A DNA stretch of 64,000 nucleotides from Pseudomonadota bacterium. Its GTDB lineage: Bacteria; Pseudomonadota; Gammaproteobacteria; Xanthomonadales; Xanthomonadaceae. Within the stretch, counting starts at the first letter, position 1, and each line of letters begins with the position of its first letter. Of the stretch, positions 36,623 through 45,981 are shown one piece after another. Position numbers and translations under genes: made by a program. The notes beneath the pieces were generated by a model. That model made no database searches. It was not told the origin of the DNA and worked only from the letters and a program-made list of their open reading frames with translations. Where the stretch lies: positions 62,001 to 126,000 of the forward strand of contig JAFEEL010000013.1 of the NCBI GenBank assembly GCA_018241125.1, read 5' to 3'.

Positions 36623-36750
36623 GGGCGGCGATCTCCGGAGCACGAAAGCGGTCAATGTACCGTTCGGCGCCGGTCAGCGCACGGGTTCCGAGCCGGCGCA
36701 CCGCGCAGGCGGAACGCGGCGGTGCTCGCCATGAGCGTTGGCTGGACGGC

Positions 36751-38763
36751 ATGATGCGCGCGATGGATGCCCCATCTGACAAGACCGACCCCGAAGGCGG
36801 CGCCCGCCCAGGTGCCGTGTTGGCCTGTGTCGGCGCCGGGGGGGCGTCCGCGGACGTGGTGCGCTGTGCCCACCGAATGGCGCAGGCGCAGGGCGCCCCA
36901 TGGCTTGCCGTGTTCGTGGAGACCCCACGCCTGCAACGCCTGCCGCAGCCGCTGCGCGAGCGAGTCATCCGTACGCTCAAGCTCGCCGAGCGGCTGGGCG
37001 CGGAGGTCGTGACTTTGTCCGGTGAACGCATCGACGCCCAGTTGCTGGCGCTGGTGCGCGAGCGTGGCTGCAGAAGCGTCGTCCTCGGCAAGTCGCGCAG
37101 ACCGCGGCGCCGGTACCTGCCGCGGCGCACGCTGGCCGGCGCATTGCTGCGTGCCGATGTCGTCATCGACCTGCACGTGATCACCGGTGCCACCGCCGAG
37201 CCGCCGCCGCTGCTGTTGCGCGTGCTGGCGCCGAAGGCGCGCTGGATGGCCTATGTGAAGGCATCGTTGGTGGTGGCGGCAACCACCGTGGCAGCGGCGT
37301 TGCTGTCGCGATATACCGATCGCGTCACCCTGGTGATGGTGTTCCTGCTGGGAACGATGGCGGTGGCGTGGCGGTACGGGCGCGGGCCCTCGGTGCTGAC
37401 CGCCATCGCCAGCGTGGTCTTGTTTGATTTCCTGTTTGTGCCGACCTATTTCAGCTTCATCCTCGAGAACACCGAGTATTTCTTCACGTTTGCCGCGATG
37501 CTGGGAACCGGCCTGAGCATCAGCGAACTGATCGCCTACGGCCGTCGTCAGGCCGACATCGCCCGCCATCGCGAGGCGCGCACGCGTGCGCTTTACCGGC
37601 TCAGTCGCGCGCTGGCCGAAGGCCGCAGCCTGGACGAGCTTGCGCAGACCCTGGCCAGCCACGTCATGGCGTGGATGGAGTGCTCGGCGGCGGTGCTGAT
37701 GCCGGATGTGCACGGCCGCATCCAGGACCCGGGCGGCTTCGCGACCCGCGTATCGCCGAACTCGCCCGACGGGCGCTTGCCGGTTCCCGGCGACGAACTT
37801 CAGATCGCCCAACATGCGTTCGATTACCGCGATTCGGCCGGCTTGGGTACCGGCACGCTGGCCAGTGGCGATGTCTTGTACGTGCCGTTGAATGCGCTGG
37901 AGCGCTGCGTCGGCGTGCTCGCGGTGCGGCCGTTCGATCGGGGCCTGTCGATGGCGCCCGAGCAGGCGTTCGTGCTCGATGCGTTCGCAACCCAGGCCGC
38001 GGTCGCCATCGAACGCGTGCGGCTGGCCGAAGCGGCGCAGGCGGCGGGGGTTGCGGTCGAGGCCGAACGCATGCGCAACGTCGTGCTCAGTTCGATTTCG
38101 CACGATTTCCGCACGCCGCTGGCAACCATCGTCGGCTCGGCATCGACGTTGCTGGACGACGATGCCGCTGCGATCGACCGCGTGCGCCGGCGTTCCCTCT
38201 TGCGCGGCGTGGTCGACGAAGCGCGCCGTTTGAATCGGCTGATGACCGACCTGCTGGACATGACCCGCTGGAGCTCCGGACGAGTCAGTCTCAAGCTGGA
38301 GTGGGTGGCCATCGACGAACTGATCGGGGCGGTGCTGGTGCGCTTCGACGAGGCGCTGGGCGATCGCGAGGTCACCACCCGCATCGATCCGGACTTGCCG
38401 CTGGCGCGTTGCGACGAGGTGCTGATCGCGCAGTTGCTCGGCAACCTGCTCGACAACGCCGTCAAACATACCCGGGCGGGGACGGCGATCGCGATCGCCG
38501 CTGAACGCGCCGGTGAGGAGATTTTACTGTCCGTGCGCGATCATGGCGACGGGTTGCCGGCCGGGCAGGAGGACAGCGTGTTCGAGAAATTCCATCGCGG
38601 GCGCAGCGAAGGCGCACAAAGCGGTTTCGGTCTGGGGTTGGCGTTGTGCAAGTACATCGTGCAGGCGCATGGCGGCAGCATCAGCGGCGTCAGCATGCCC
38701 GACGGCGGCGCGCGGTTCGAGGTCACGTTGCCGCTGCATCCGCAGGCGGACGTCGGCCCATGA
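36751..38763 (+). CDS. KdpD-like sensor histidine kinase lacking the N-terminal KdpD ATPase domain
   Basis: A 670-residue membrane histidine kinase. Residues about 18-150 form a universal-stress-protein-like domain (AVLACVGAGGASADVVRCAHRMAQAQ...VFVETPR). The DUF4118 four-helix membrane region follows (ASLVVAATTVAAALLSRYTDRVTLVMVFLLGTMAVAWRYGRGPSVLTAIASVVLFDFLFVP), then a GAF domain, the dimerisation and phosphorylation helix SSISHDFRTPLATIVG (His451), and the ATPase domain (NLLDNAVKHT, VRDHGDGLP, GFGLGLALCKYIVQAHGG). The first domain of standard KdpD, with its P-loop GAAPGVGKT, is absent. No kdpFABC genes are nearby. ATG at 36751, 36754 or 36763 could start it. It overlaps the regulator gene as ATGA. 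Confidence 0.88.
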   Translation: MMRAMDAPSDKTDPEGGARPGAVLACVGAGGASADVVRCAHRMAQAQGAPWLAVFVETPRLQRLPQPLRERVIRTLKLAERLGAEVVTLSGERIDAQLLALVRERGCRSVVLGKSRRPRRRYLPRRTLAGALLRADVVIDLHVITGATAEPPPLLLRVLAPKARWMAYVKASLVVAATTVAAALLSRYTDRVTLVMVFLLGTMAVAWRYGRGPSVLTAIASVVLFDFLFVPTYFSFILENTEYFFTFAAMLGTGLSISELIAYGRRQADIARHREARTRALYRLSRALAEGRSLDELAQTLASHVMAWMECSAAVLMPDVHGRIQDPGGFATRVSPNSPDGRLPVPGDELQIAQHAFDYRDSAGLGTGTLASGDVLYVPLNALERCVGVLAVRPFDRGLSMAPEQAFVLDAFATQAAVAIERVRLAEAAQAAGVAVEAERMRNVVLSSISHDFRTPLATIVGSASTLLDDDAAAIDRVRRRSLLRGVVDEARRLNRLMTDLLDMTRWSSGRVSLKLEWVAIDELIGAVLVRFDEALGDREVTTRIDPDLPLARCDEVLIAQLLGNLLDNAVKHTRAGTAIAIAAERAGEEILLSVRDHGDGLPAGQEDSVFEKFHRGRSEGAQSGFGLGLALCKYIVQAHGGSISGVSMPDGGARFEVTLPLHPQADVGP

Positions 38764-39482
38764 GTCCGGCTCGCTCGGGTCTGCTGGCGATCGAGGACGA
38801 TCGCCGGATCCAGGAGTTTCTGGCTGCCGCACTGGCCGGACACGGCTACGAGCTGCTGCATGCCGAGACCGCCGCGCAGGGCTTGCGGCTGGCCAACGCG
38901 AACAAACCCGACATCGTGCTGGTGGATCTGGGGCTGCCGGATCGCTCGGGTCTGGAGGTGATCGCCGAACTTCGCCGTTGGCACCGTGGCGCGATCATCG
39001 TGTTGTCGGCGCGCAGTCAGGAGTCCGACAAGGTCGTCGCGCTGGATGCCGGTGCCGACGACTACCTGACCAAGCCGTTCGGGATCGGCGAGTTGCTCGC
39101 GCGCCTGCGCGTGGCCGAGCGTCACTTGCGTGCGCGTGGTGTCGATGCGTTGCCAAAGACGCTGGAGATCGGCGATCTGGCGATCAATCTTGAAGCCTAC
39201 CGGGTGACCCGCGCCGGTGCCGATGTGCACCTGACCCCGCTCGAGTTCAAGTTGCTGGCGGTGCTGGCGCAGCAGCCGGGCAGGGTGGTCACCCACCGGC
39301 AGTTGTTGCGCGAGGTCTGGGGCTCGGCGTACGTCGAATCGGCACATTACCTGCGCATCTACATGCGCGCCTTGCGACGCAAGATCGAAGCCGACCCGGC
39401 GCGGCCGCGGGTGCTGCAGACGGAAGTGGGTGTGGGCTATCGACTGGTCTTGCCTGCCGACGCGGTCGCGGGGCCGGACTGA
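38760..39482 (+). CDS. KdpE-like OmpR-family response regulator
   Basis: A 240-residue response regulator. The receiver domain has acidic residues in [14 protein letters not shown], the phosphoacceptor Asp56 in [25 protein letters not shown], and lysine in DDYLTKPFG. The winged-helix DNA-binding domain reads [55 protein letters not shown], the KdpE-type ending. Its ATG overlaps the kinase stop (ATGA), confirming an operon and a cognate pair. It may respond to potassium or osmotic conditions by analogy, but the shortened kinase and absent target operon leave the regulon open. Confidence 0.92.
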   Translation: MSPARSGLLAIEDDRRIQEFLAAALAGHGYELLHAETAAQGLRLANANKPDIVLVDLGLPDRSGLEVIAELRRWHRGAIIVLSARSQESDKVVALDAGADDYLTKPFGIGELLARLRVAERHLRARGVDALPKTLEIGDLAINLEAYRVTRAGADVHLTPLEFKLLAVLAQQPGRVVTHRQLLREVWGSAYVESAHYLRIYMRALRRKIEADPARPRVLQTEVGVGYRLVLPADAVAGPD

Positions 39483-39574
39483 AGAACCTGGGCACCGTCG
39501 CGTTCGGCTTTCCCCTTGTGCTGCACTGCGGTAGGCTGGACGGCCAACCGCGCACTTTTTCATCGTTTCCGCCC

Positions 39575-42367
39575 ATGCAAGACCGCCTCGAACCCACGCC
39601 CCCCGCGCCCGCCGCCAGCGGCTACGACCCCAAGACCGTCGAGGCCGCCGCGCAGGCGTTCTGGTCGCGCACGCGCGCGTTTGATGCCCGCGAGGACGAT
39701 CCGAAGCCGAAGTTCTACTGCCTGTCGATGCTGCCGTACCCGTCGGGCGCGCTGCACATGGGGCACGTGCGCAACTACACCATCGGCGACGTCATCACCC
39801 GCTTCCAGCGCATGAACGGACGCAACGTGCTGCAGCCGATGGGTTGGGACGCATTCGGCCTGCCGGCCGAAAACGCCGCGATCAAGCACAAGACCGCGCC
39901 GGCGAAGTGGACCTACGCCAACATCGCGCACATGCGCGAGCAGTTGACCACGATGGGCTACGCGATCGACTGGACGCGCGAGTTTGCCACCTGCAAACCC
40001 GATTACTACGTGCACGAGCAGCGCATGTTCGTGCGCCTGTTCAACAAGGGCCTGGCCTATCGCAAGCAGTCGGTGGTGAACTGGGACCCGGTGGATCACA
40101 CCGTGCTGGCCAACGAGCAGGTGATCGACGGGCGCGGCTGGCGCACCGGCGCGCTGGTGGAAAAGCGTGAGATCCCGCAGTGGTTTCTGAAGATCACCGA
40201 TTACGCGCAGGAGCTGCTCGATGGGCTGGACGTGCTGCCGGGCTGGCCGGAATCGGTCAAGACCATGCAGCGCAACTGGATCGGCCGCAGCGAGGGCCTG
40301 GAAATCGATTTCGCGGTGGAAGGCCGCGCCGAAAAGCTGACGGTGTTCACCACCCGCCCGGACACGCTGATGGGCGTGAGCTTCATCTCCATCGCCGCCG
40401 AGCATCCGCTGGCGCTGGCGGCGGCCAAGGACAATGCCAAGATCACCGCCTTCATCGACGAATGCCGCCACGGCGGCACCGCCACCGCACAGATCGAGAC
40501 GCAGGAGAAGAAGGGCGTGGAGACCGGCTACCACGCCATCCACCCGATCAGCGGCGAACGCTTGCCGGTGTGGGTCGCCAACTTCGTGCTGATGGGCTAT
40601 GGCACCGGCGCGGTGATGGGCGTGCCCGGCCACGACCAGCGTGACTGGGAGTTCGCCAGCAAGTACGACCTGCTGATCAAGATGGTGATCGTCAGCGATC
40701 CGGTGCGCGAGGCAATCCTCGAACTGGGCCGTGACGCGGCCAGCAACGCCGACCCGATGACCGCCGCGCTGGGCGGCAGCGCCGCACTGGACGTGGTCGA
40801 GCCGGCCGGCGCGCTGGACATCGTGTCCGAGTTCGAACGCGCCATCGTCGAGGATGGTGCCTACACCGAGTACGGCACCTGCGTGAACTCGGGCGACATC
40901 GACGGCATGGAGTACGAGCAAGCCTTCGAGTTCCTCGCCGACAAGCTCGCACGCGACGGCACGGGCCGGCGTCGCGTCAACTTCCGCCTGCGCGACTGGG
41001 GCGTGAGTCGGCAGCGCTACTGGGGCTGCCCGATCCCGATCATCTACTGTGAAAAATGCGGCGCGGTACCGGTGCCGGAAGACCAGCTGCCGGTGTTGCT
41101 GCCCGAGGACGTGGCCTTCATGGGTACGGGTTCGCCGATCAAGGCCGATCCGAACTGGCGCAAGACCACCTGCCCGACCTGCGGGGCGGCCGCCGAGCGC
41201 GAGACCGACACCTTCGACACCTTCATGGAGTCGAGCTGGTACTACGCCCGTTACGCCTGCCCCGGCGCGGCCGACATGGTCGATGCGCGCGCGCGCCACT
41301 GGCTGCCGGTGGATCAATACATCGGCGGCATCGAGCACGCGATCTTGCACCTGCTGTATTTCCGCTTTTTCCACAAGCTGCTGCGCGATCAGGGGCTGGT
41401 GGATTCGGACGAGCCGGCAACGAATCTGCTGTGTCAGGGCATGGTGATCGCCGATACCTACTACCGCGAGGACGAACACGGCGGCAAGGACTGGATCAAT
41501 CCGTCCGAGGTGGAGATCGAGCGCAATGCGCGCGGCCACGCGATCGGCGCCAAGTCGAAGGCCGATGGCCTGCCGGTGCAGATCGGCGGCATCGAGAAGA
41601 TGTCCAAATCCAGGAACAACGGTGTCGATCCGCAGGAGATGGTCGGCAAGTACGGCGCCGATACGGTGCGATTGTTCTCGATGTTCGCCGCCCCGCCCGA
41701 GCAGTCGCTGGAGTGGTCGGAGGCGGGCGTGGAAGGCTGTGCGCGCTTCCTGCGCCGGGTGTGGAAGTTCTTCGAGGAGGTGTTCGCCGCCGGCCACCAC
41801 AAGCAGCTGCCGGACATCGCCTGGGACCGCGCGCAGGCCGACGCGGCCACGATTGCCGTACGCCGCGAAATCCACGCCCTGCTCAAGCAGGCGGTGTACG
41901 ACTACCACCGCACCCAGTTCAATACCGTGGTGTCGGCGGCGATGAAGATGCTCAATCAGTTGGAGTCGCTCGGCGCCGGCGACCCGCCGGGCGCCAGCGA
42001 AGCGGCCAACCGGCAGCGCGATTTCGCCCGCCGCGAAGGACAGAAGTTCCTGCTCAAGATCCTCAACCCGATCGCTCCGCACATCGCGCACGCGCTGTGG
42101 CAGCGGCTGAACCACGGCGAGGAACTGATCGAAAACCTGCGCTGGCCCGAGCCCGATGCCGACGCCCTGCGCCGCGACAGCGTGACCTTGGCGGTGCAGG
42201 TCAACGGCAAGCTGCGCGGCACCATCGAGGTCGCCGCCGATGCGCCGCGCGAGGCCATCGAGGCCGCAGCACAGGCCGAGCCGAACGTAGCGCGTTACCT
42301 CGACGGTCTGGCCGTGCGCAAGGTGATCGTGGTGCCCGGCAAGATCGTCAACATCGTCGCGGCGTGA
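39575..42367 (+). CDS. leuS: leucyl-tRNA synthetase
   Basis: Charges tRNA-Leu with leucine. A 930-residue class I synthetase with [21 protein letters not shown] (HMGH at residues 61-64), the editing (CP1) domain with [22 protein letters not shown] and [21 protein letters not shown], a zinc-type cysteine cluster ([22 protein letters not shown]), KMSKS at residues 675-679 and the C-terminal [14 protein letters not shown]. The ATG at 39575 is chosen; the open frame reaches 39518 without conserved sequence. It is followed after 25 bases by lptE, the usual order leuS-lptE-holA-nadD-rsfS. Confidence 0.97.
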   Translation: MQDRLEPTPPAPAASGYDPKTVEAAAQAFWSRTRAFDAREDDPKPKFYCLSMLPYPSGALHMGHVRNYTIGDVITRFQRMNGRNVLQPMGWDAFGLPAENAAIKHKTAPAKWTYANIAHMREQLTTMGYAIDWTREFATCKPDYYVHEQRMFVRLFNKGLAYRKQSVVNWDPVDHTVLANEQVIDGRGWRTGALVEKREIPQWFLKITDYAQELLDGLDVLPGWPESVKTMQRNWIGRSEGLEIDFAVEGRAEKLTVFTTRPDTLMGVSFISIAAEHPLALAAAKDNAKITAFIDECRHGGTATAQIETQEKKGVETGYHAIHPISGERLPVWVANFVLMGYGTGAVMGVPGHDQRDWEFASKYDLLIKMVIVSDPVREAILELGRDAASNADPMTAALGGSAALDVVEPAGALDIVSEFERAIVEDGAYTEYGTCVNSGDIDGMEYEQAFEFLADKLARDGTGRRRVNFRLRDWGVSRQRYWGCPIPIIYCEKCGAVPVPEDQLPVLLPEDVAFMGTGSPIKADPNWRKTTCPTCGAAAERETDTFDTFMESSWYYARYACPGAADMVDARARHWLPVDQYIGGIEHAILHLLYFRFFHKLLRDQGLVDSDEPATNLLCQGMVIADTYYREDEHGGKDWINPSEVEIERNARGHAIGAKSKADGLPVQIGGIEKMSKSRNNGVDPQEMVGKYGADTVRLFSMFAAPPEQSLEWSEAGVEGCARFLRRVWKFFEEVFAAGHHKQLPDIAWDRAQADAATIAVRREIHALLKQAVYDYHRTQFNTVVSAAMKMLNQLESLGAGDPPGASEAANRQRDFARREGQKFLLKILNPIAPHIAHALWQRLNHGEELIENLRWPEPDADALRRDSVTLAVQVNGKLRGTIEVAADAPREAIEAAAQAEPNVARYLDGLAVRKVIVVPGKIVNIVAA

Positions 42368-42392
42368 TCTTTGCCCACTACGGAAGCCGTCC

Positions 42393-42905
42393 ATGCGCGC
42401 ACGTCGATTTGCTGTTCCACTGGCCTGTACGGTAGCGCTCGCATTGTCCGCTTGCGGCTTCCATCCGCGCGGGGAGATGACGCTTCCGGCCGGCATGGGC
42501 GCGGTGAAGGCGTTTTCGGTCGATCCCTACGATCCGCTGGTTGCGGTGCTCAACCGCGACCTGGCGCGCACCGGCGCGCAGGCCGGCGCCGATCCGGCGG
42601 CCAAGGGGCCCACGGTGGTGGTCGCCGGACAGACCTGGGAGCAATTGCCGCTCACCGTCAACGTGCACGCGCAGGCAACCGAATACAACATCAGCTATGT
42701 GGTGAAGTACGAGTTGCTCGGCGCCGATGGCAAGGCGATCGTGCCCATGCAGGAAGCGCGCCTGCAGCGCGATTTCCAGTACGACGCCGCGCACGCGCTG
42801 GGCTCGGCGCAGGAGCAGGACACGATCCGCGACGAGATGCGCCGCGACATGGCCGCGACCATCATCCGCCGTATCGACATCGTGCTGCGCAACTATCGCC
42901 CCTGA
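42393..42905 (+). CDS. lptE: LPS-assembly lipoprotein LptE
   Basis: A 170-residue outer-membrane lipoprotein that partners LptD in inserting lipopolysaccharide. The signal ends in the lipobox LSAC with Cys21 as the lipidated residue, followed by GFHPRGEMTLPAGM, a typical LptE start. The rest shows the alternating strands of the family (FSVDPYDPLVAVLNRDLARTG, AQATEYNISYVVKYELLGADG, and a C-terminal helix EMRRDMAATIIRRIDIVL). Position between leuS and holA supports the assignment. Confidence 0.93.
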   Translation: MRARRFAVPLACTVALALSACGFHPRGEMTLPAGMGAVKAFSVDPYDPLVAVLNRDLARTGAQAGADPAAKGPTVVVAGQTWEQLPLTVNVHAQATEYNISYVVKYELLGADGKAIVPMQEARLQRDFQYDAAHALGSAQEQDTIRDEMRRDMAATIIRRIDIVLRNYRP

Positions 42906-42926
42906 GCCTGCGGCCGCTGACGCGCC

Positions 42927-44081
42927 ATGCAGTTCGAAGACGAATCCGCGTTTGTCCGCCAATTGGCCCGCACGCCGTTGCCGCCAGCCATCCTGATCGC
43001 CGGTGTGGACGATCTGCGGGTGATCGAGGCGGCCGACGCGGTGCGCGCCAAGGCGCGTGCCGATGGTTGCGAACGCACCATCTACGATGTCGATGGCCGC
43101 TTCGACTGGGACGTGCTGGTGGGCGATTTTTCCGCGCTGAGCCTGTTCGCCAGCGCGCGCCTGCTCGATGTGCGCGTGCCCGATGGCAAGGTCGGCAAGG
43201 AGGGCAGCGAGGTCATCGCGGGCTTCTGCAAGGATCCGCCGCCGGGTACCACCTTGCTCGTCACCTGCATGGAGTGGAGCAAGCGCCACGCCGAATCGGC
43301 GTGGGTCAAGGCCATCGGCAAGGCCGGGCAGGTGCTGGCGATGTGGGCGCTGCCGCGCCACAAGCTGCCCGACTGGCTGCTGCGGCGGATGAGCGCGCGC
43401 GGCATCGACGCCAGCCACGAGGCCGCCGAGCTGCTGGCCGCTCGCGTTGAAGGCAACTTGCTGGCGGCCGCGCAGGAGGTGGACAAATTATGTTTGCTGC
43501 TTGCGCAAGAGCGGGCTTCCAGCCGCGCCTTGCGCGAACACGGCGACGGCGAAGCCGCCGCACGTGTTCCCGGCGAACGCGAGCGTTCGCCGGCCGGGAC
43601 ATTCATGTCCCGGAGCCCGAGTTCGGGTTCGCGAGTGCGCATCGACGCACCGGAAATGCAACGATTGGTCGCCGATTCGGCGCGTTTCGACGTGTTCAAG
43701 CTGGCCGATGCCTGCGTTGCCGGCGAGCCGGTGCGGGCGCTGCGGATCGTGCGCACGCTGCGCGCCGAGGGCGAGGCGGTGCCGGCGGTGCTGGGCGGAT
43801 TGATTCCGAGCTTGCTGCAACTGGCCGGCTTGGCGGCGCAAGCCGCGCGCGGCGACGATTTGCGTGCGGCGATGAATGCGCAGCGCATCTGGGATGCGCG
43901 GCAGGCACAGTTTCGGCGTGCGCTCGAACGCCACGACGCCGCGCGTTGGGAAGCGTTCGCGATCGAGGCCGGGCGCATCGATCGCATGTCCAAGGGCCGC
44001 GCGGACGGCGATCCGTGGGTCGCGATGGAACGTCTGCTGGCCGCGGTGGCCAGCGCGCGTGGCCGAGCGCTGGTGGCGTGA
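42927..44081 (+). CDS. holA: DNA polymerase III delta subunit with a repeat-encoded insertion
   Basis: Opens the sliding clamp as part of the clamp loader. The N-terminal AAA+-like domain includes PPAILIAGVDDLRVIEAADAVRAKA, a central part has LLVTCMEWSKRHAESAWVKAI and ALPRHKLPDWLLRRMSARG, and the C-terminal domain has MQRLVADSARFDVFKLADACVAGEPVRALRIVRTLRAEG. Residues about 193-237 (AQERASSRALREH...PSSGSRV) separate EVDKLCLLL from RIDAPEMQRL, which relatives join with only a few residues. This stretch is encoded by a composite REP-like element (43500-43637) that keeps the frame. It lies in the loop between the AAA+-like region and the collar domain, where it may be tolerated. Confidence 0.93.
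   Translation: MQFEDESAFVRQLARTPLPPAILIAGVDDLRVIEAADAVRAKARADGCERTIYDVDGRFDWDVLVGDFSALSLFASARLLDVRVPDGKVGKEGSEVIAGFCKDPPPGTTLLVTCMEWSKRHAESAWVKAIGKAGQVLAMWALPRHKLPDWLLRRMSARGIDASHEAAELLAARVEGNLLAAAQEVDKLCLLLAQERASSRALREHGDGEAAARVPGERERSPAGTFMSRSPSSGSRVRIDAPEMQRLVADSARFDVFKLADACVAGEPVRALRIVRTLRAEGEAVPAVLGGLIPSLLQLAGLAAQAARGDDLRAAMNAQRIWDARQAQFRRALERHDAARWEAFAIEAGRIDRMSKGRADGDPWVAMERLLAAVASARGRALVA
43500..43637. repeat. composite REP-like element inserted in frame in holA
   Basis: It contains two perfect inverted repeats: CGGCGAAC-GCGAGC-GTTCGCCG (43571-43592) and CCGGGACAT-TC-ATGTCCCGG (43594-43613). Imperfect ones, such as CCCGA-GTTCGGG just after, are also present. About 138 bases (46 codons) are added to holA without a stop or frameshift. 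Confidence 0.75.
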
Positions 44082-44085
44082 TCGC

Positions 44086-44766
44086 ATGCGATCGGATGGC
44101 GATGGCTGGTCGGTGAAGCTCACGATTCTCTACGGCGGCACCTTCGACCCGGTACACGCCGGCCACCTGGCGGTCGCCGACGCGGCCGCGACGTGCTTCG
44201 ATGTGGACGTGGCATTGCTGCCGGCCGCCGATCCACCGCATCGGCCGCCACCCGGGGCCGATGCCAGCCAACGTGCGACGATGCTTGATCTGGCGGTGGT
44301 TGGACATCCGCGCCTGCGCGTGGATCGCCGCGAGCTGCATCGCACCGGGCCGTCGTACACGGTGGACACCCTCGCACAGGCACGCAGCCAACTGGGTGTC
44401 CAGGCGCCGCTGGCATGGCTGCTCGGTGCCGATGCCTTCGCGGGCCTGCCGCGCTGGCATCGCTGGCGGGAATTGTTCGATCTGGCGCACCTGATCGTGG
44501 CCTCGCGCCCCGGTCATGGGCTGGAAGCACTCGATCCGGAACTGCGCACGGCGACCGAGCATCGCTGGACGACCGACCCGGCTGCACTGCACCGCTCGCC
44601 TTGCGCGAGGTTGTTTCGACTCGACTTGCCCTTGCGACCCGAAGCGGCCAGCGACTTGCGCGCCCGCATTGCCGCTGGCGATCGGTGGCAGGACGAAACC
44701 CCGCCCGCGGTGGCCGCCTACATCGGCGCGCAGCGTTTGTATCAGCGCCACCGCTTGCCGTCCTGA
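44086..44766 (+). CDS. nadD: nicotinate-mononucleotide adenylyltransferase
   Basis: Forms nicotinate adenine dinucleotide from nicotinate mononucleotide and ATP in NAD synthesis. It has the nucleotidyltransferase start LTILYGGTFDPVHAGHLAVAD with the HxGH signature, VALLPAADPPHRPP, VDRRELHRTGPSYTVDTLAQ, WLLGADAFAGLPRWHRWRELF, and the usual SSTxIR-like region reduced in a divergent C-terminus. The ATG at 44086 lies four bases after the holA stop and gives 226 residues; a GTG at 44113 (encoding KLTILYGG next) would give the length more usual for the family and is a real alternative. Confidence 0.92.
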   Translation: MRSDGDGWSVKLTILYGGTFDPVHAGHLAVADAAATCFDVDVALLPAADPPHRPPPGADASQRATMLDLAVVGHPRLRVDRRELHRTGPSYTVDTLAQARSQLGVQAPLAWLLGADAFAGLPRWHRWRELFDLAHLIVASRPGHGLEALDPELRTATEHRWTTDPAALHRSPCARLFRLDLPLRPEAASDLRARIAAGDRWQDETPPAVAAYIGAQRLYQRHRLPS

Positions 44767-44833
44767 AGCGCCGGCGTGTCGGGCTGCCCAAGGGGTCATT
44801 GCAGGATCGTTCCCGCGCCCGCACGCTTGTGCC

Positions 44834-44839
44834 TATACT
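44834..44839 (+). promoter_or_regulatory. candidate -10 box before rsfS
   Basis: TATACT matches the sigma-70 -10 consensus at five of six positions and lies 37 bases before the rsfS start, in the 110-base gap after nadD. A -35 box at the standard distance is not recognisable. Confidence 0.35.
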
Positions 44840-44876
44840 CCGCCAAAGCCCTTTCGCCACCCGAGGATTCGTCCAC

Positions 44877-45266
44877 TTGAGCTCCCAGGCCGTCGTCATC
44901 AAGACCCGCATGCCCGAACCGCCACCGTCGCCGGAGGCCCTGCTCGGGCAGGTTCGCGCCGCTCTGGAGGAGATCAAGGCCAAGGACGCCGTGGAAATCG
45001 ACGTGCGCGGCAAGACCGGCATCGCCGACTTCATGGTGGTGGTCTCCGGTACCTCCACCCGCCACGTCAAATCCATCGCCGACGAAGTGGTGCGCTTCGC
45101 CAAGAAAGTCGGGGTGATGCCGTTGGGCGTGGAGGGCGAACGCGAAGCCGAATGGGTGCTGGTGGATCTGGCCGACGTGATCGTCCACGTCATGCTGCCA
45201 CGGGTGCGCGAGTTCTACGCCATCGAGCGGCTGTGGACGATCGGCGATCAGCCGCCGGAGGAGTGA
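44877..45266 (+). CDS. rsfS: ribosomal silencing factor RsfS
   Basis: Binds ribosomal protein uL14 on the large subunit and blocks subunit joining when nutrients are short. The core features are LEEIKAKDAVEIDVRGKTGIADFMVVVSG, TSTRHVKSIADEVVRFAKK, EGEREAEWVLVDLADVIVHVMLPRVREFYAIERLW. A TTG at 44877 (preceding SSQAVVIKTRMPE) is chosen because homologues, as I recall, begin with a similar QAxxIKTR segment and a GAGG lies about ten bases upstream; the ATG at 44910 is the alternative. The rlmH gene that often follows is not here; a repeat array begins nine bases after the stop. Confidence 0.9.
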   Translation: MSSQAVVIKTRMPEPPPSPEALLGQVRAALEEIKAKDAVEIDVRGKTGIADFMVVVSGTSTRHVKSIADEVVRFAKKVGVMPLGVEGEREAEWVLVDLADVIVHVMLPRVREFYAIERLWTIGDQPPEE

Positions 45267-45274
45267 GGCAGAGG

Positions 45275-45423
45275 ACTGGGAGCCGGGAGCCGGGAGCCGG
45301 AGCAGGGAGCCGGAGCAGGGAGCAGGGAGCCGGAGCAGGGAACCGGGAGCCGGAGCAGGGAGCCGGAGCAGGGAGCCGGGAGCCGGAAGCAGGGAGCCGG
45401 AGCAGGGAGCCGGAACAGGGAGC
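45275..45423. repeat. tandem array H (GGGAGCC/GGGAGCA heptamers mixed with GGAGCA hexamers)
   Basis: About 22 units: heptamers GGGAGCC, GGGAGCA, GGGAACC and GGAAGCA alternate with 6-base GGAGCA and GGAACA. It is the only GGGAGC-type array with regular 6/7 mixing. It starts nine bases after rsfS and lies in a 374-base gap with no gene. Confidence 0.9.
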
Positions 45424-45436
45424 GTTGCTTCGCGCT

Positions 45437-45462
45437 GTCATCCTGAGCGCAGCGAAGGATCT
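45437..45462. repeat. GTCATCCTGAGCG...CGAAGGATCT dispersed repeat
   Basis: A 26-base imperfect palindrome with ATCCT/AGGAT arms. The sequence matches a short repeat I recall from intergenic regions of many unrelated bacterial phyla. It sits between array H and the tRNA-Pro promoter region. The rest of the gap to 45640 shows only a weak promoter-like pair (TTGCGA 45519, TTAAAC 45543) that might drive the tRNA cluster. Confidence 0.55.
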
Positions 45463-45640
45463 GCTGTTCGGACGGCGCCGCAATGGCCATCGTGCCTGCA
45501 CGCCCCTTTCATCATTCGTTGCGATCAGCGGTGCATTGCGTGTTAAACTGCGCGGCTCGCACGGCACGGGTCGCACGGTGCCGGGCCGCGCGGAAAACTG
45601 CCGCGCGAGCGCAAGGCAACGCGGACGCGGCAACTGAATG

Positions 45641-45717
45641 CGGGGTATAGCGCAGTCTGGTAGCGCGCCTGCTTTGGGAGCAGGATGTCGGGGGTTCGAA
45701 TCCCTCTACCCCGACCA
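45641..45717 (+). tRNA. tRNA-Pro (TGG)
   Basis: A cloverleaf of 77 bases with encoded CCA. The acceptor stem CGGGGTA pairs with TACCCCG, the anticodon stem CCTGC/GCAGG carries loop TTTGGGA with anticodon TGG, and the T arm GGGGG-TTCGAAT-CCCTC follows the consensus. First of five tRNA genes in a cluster ahead of tig. Confidence 0.95.
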
Positions 45718-45792
45718 CCTTCTGCGCACGTCCGCAGTGGTGGGTTCGGCGTGCGTGCGTGGATGGGTGCGTGGTCGGTATCATCGGCGTAC

Positions 45793-45868
45793 GCGCCCGT
45801 AGCTCAATGGATAGAGCACCGGCCTTCTAAGCCGGTGGTTGCAGGTTCGATCCCTGCCGGGCGCGCCA
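45793..45868 (+). tRNA. tRNA-Arg (TCT)
   Basis: Acceptor stem GCGCCCG/CGGGCGC, D arm AGCTCAATGGATAGAGC, anticodon stem CCGGC/GCCGG with loop CTTCTAA and anticodon TCT, T arm GCAGG-TTCGATC-CCTGC, encoded CCA. It reads the rare AGA codon class. Array I begins two bases after the CCA. Confidence 0.96.
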
Positions 45869-45870
45869 GC

Positions 45871-45912
45871 CGGAGGACGGAAGACAGAGGACGGAGGACG
45901 GAAGACAGAGGG
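45871..45912. repeat. heptamer tandem array I (CGGAGGA/CGGAAGA/CAGAGGA, 6 units)
   Basis: Six 7-base units made of a three-unit block (CGGAGGA, CGGAAGA, CAGAGGA) repeated twice, so there is a 21-base higher-order repeat. It begins two bases after tRNA-Arg. Confidence 0.88.
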
Positions 45913-45981
45913 TGATCAGTAGTCGGTAACCAGTACCAGCCAGCGATCGCTGGACTCATGGAAGTACAAGAACGGGAGCAC

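Noticed and set aside
39560-42496. A 978-codon minus-strand ORF opposite leuS
   Set aside because: Leucyl-tRNA synthetase fills the plus strand with all its motifs; the opposite frame shows no recognisable domain and is a GC artefact.
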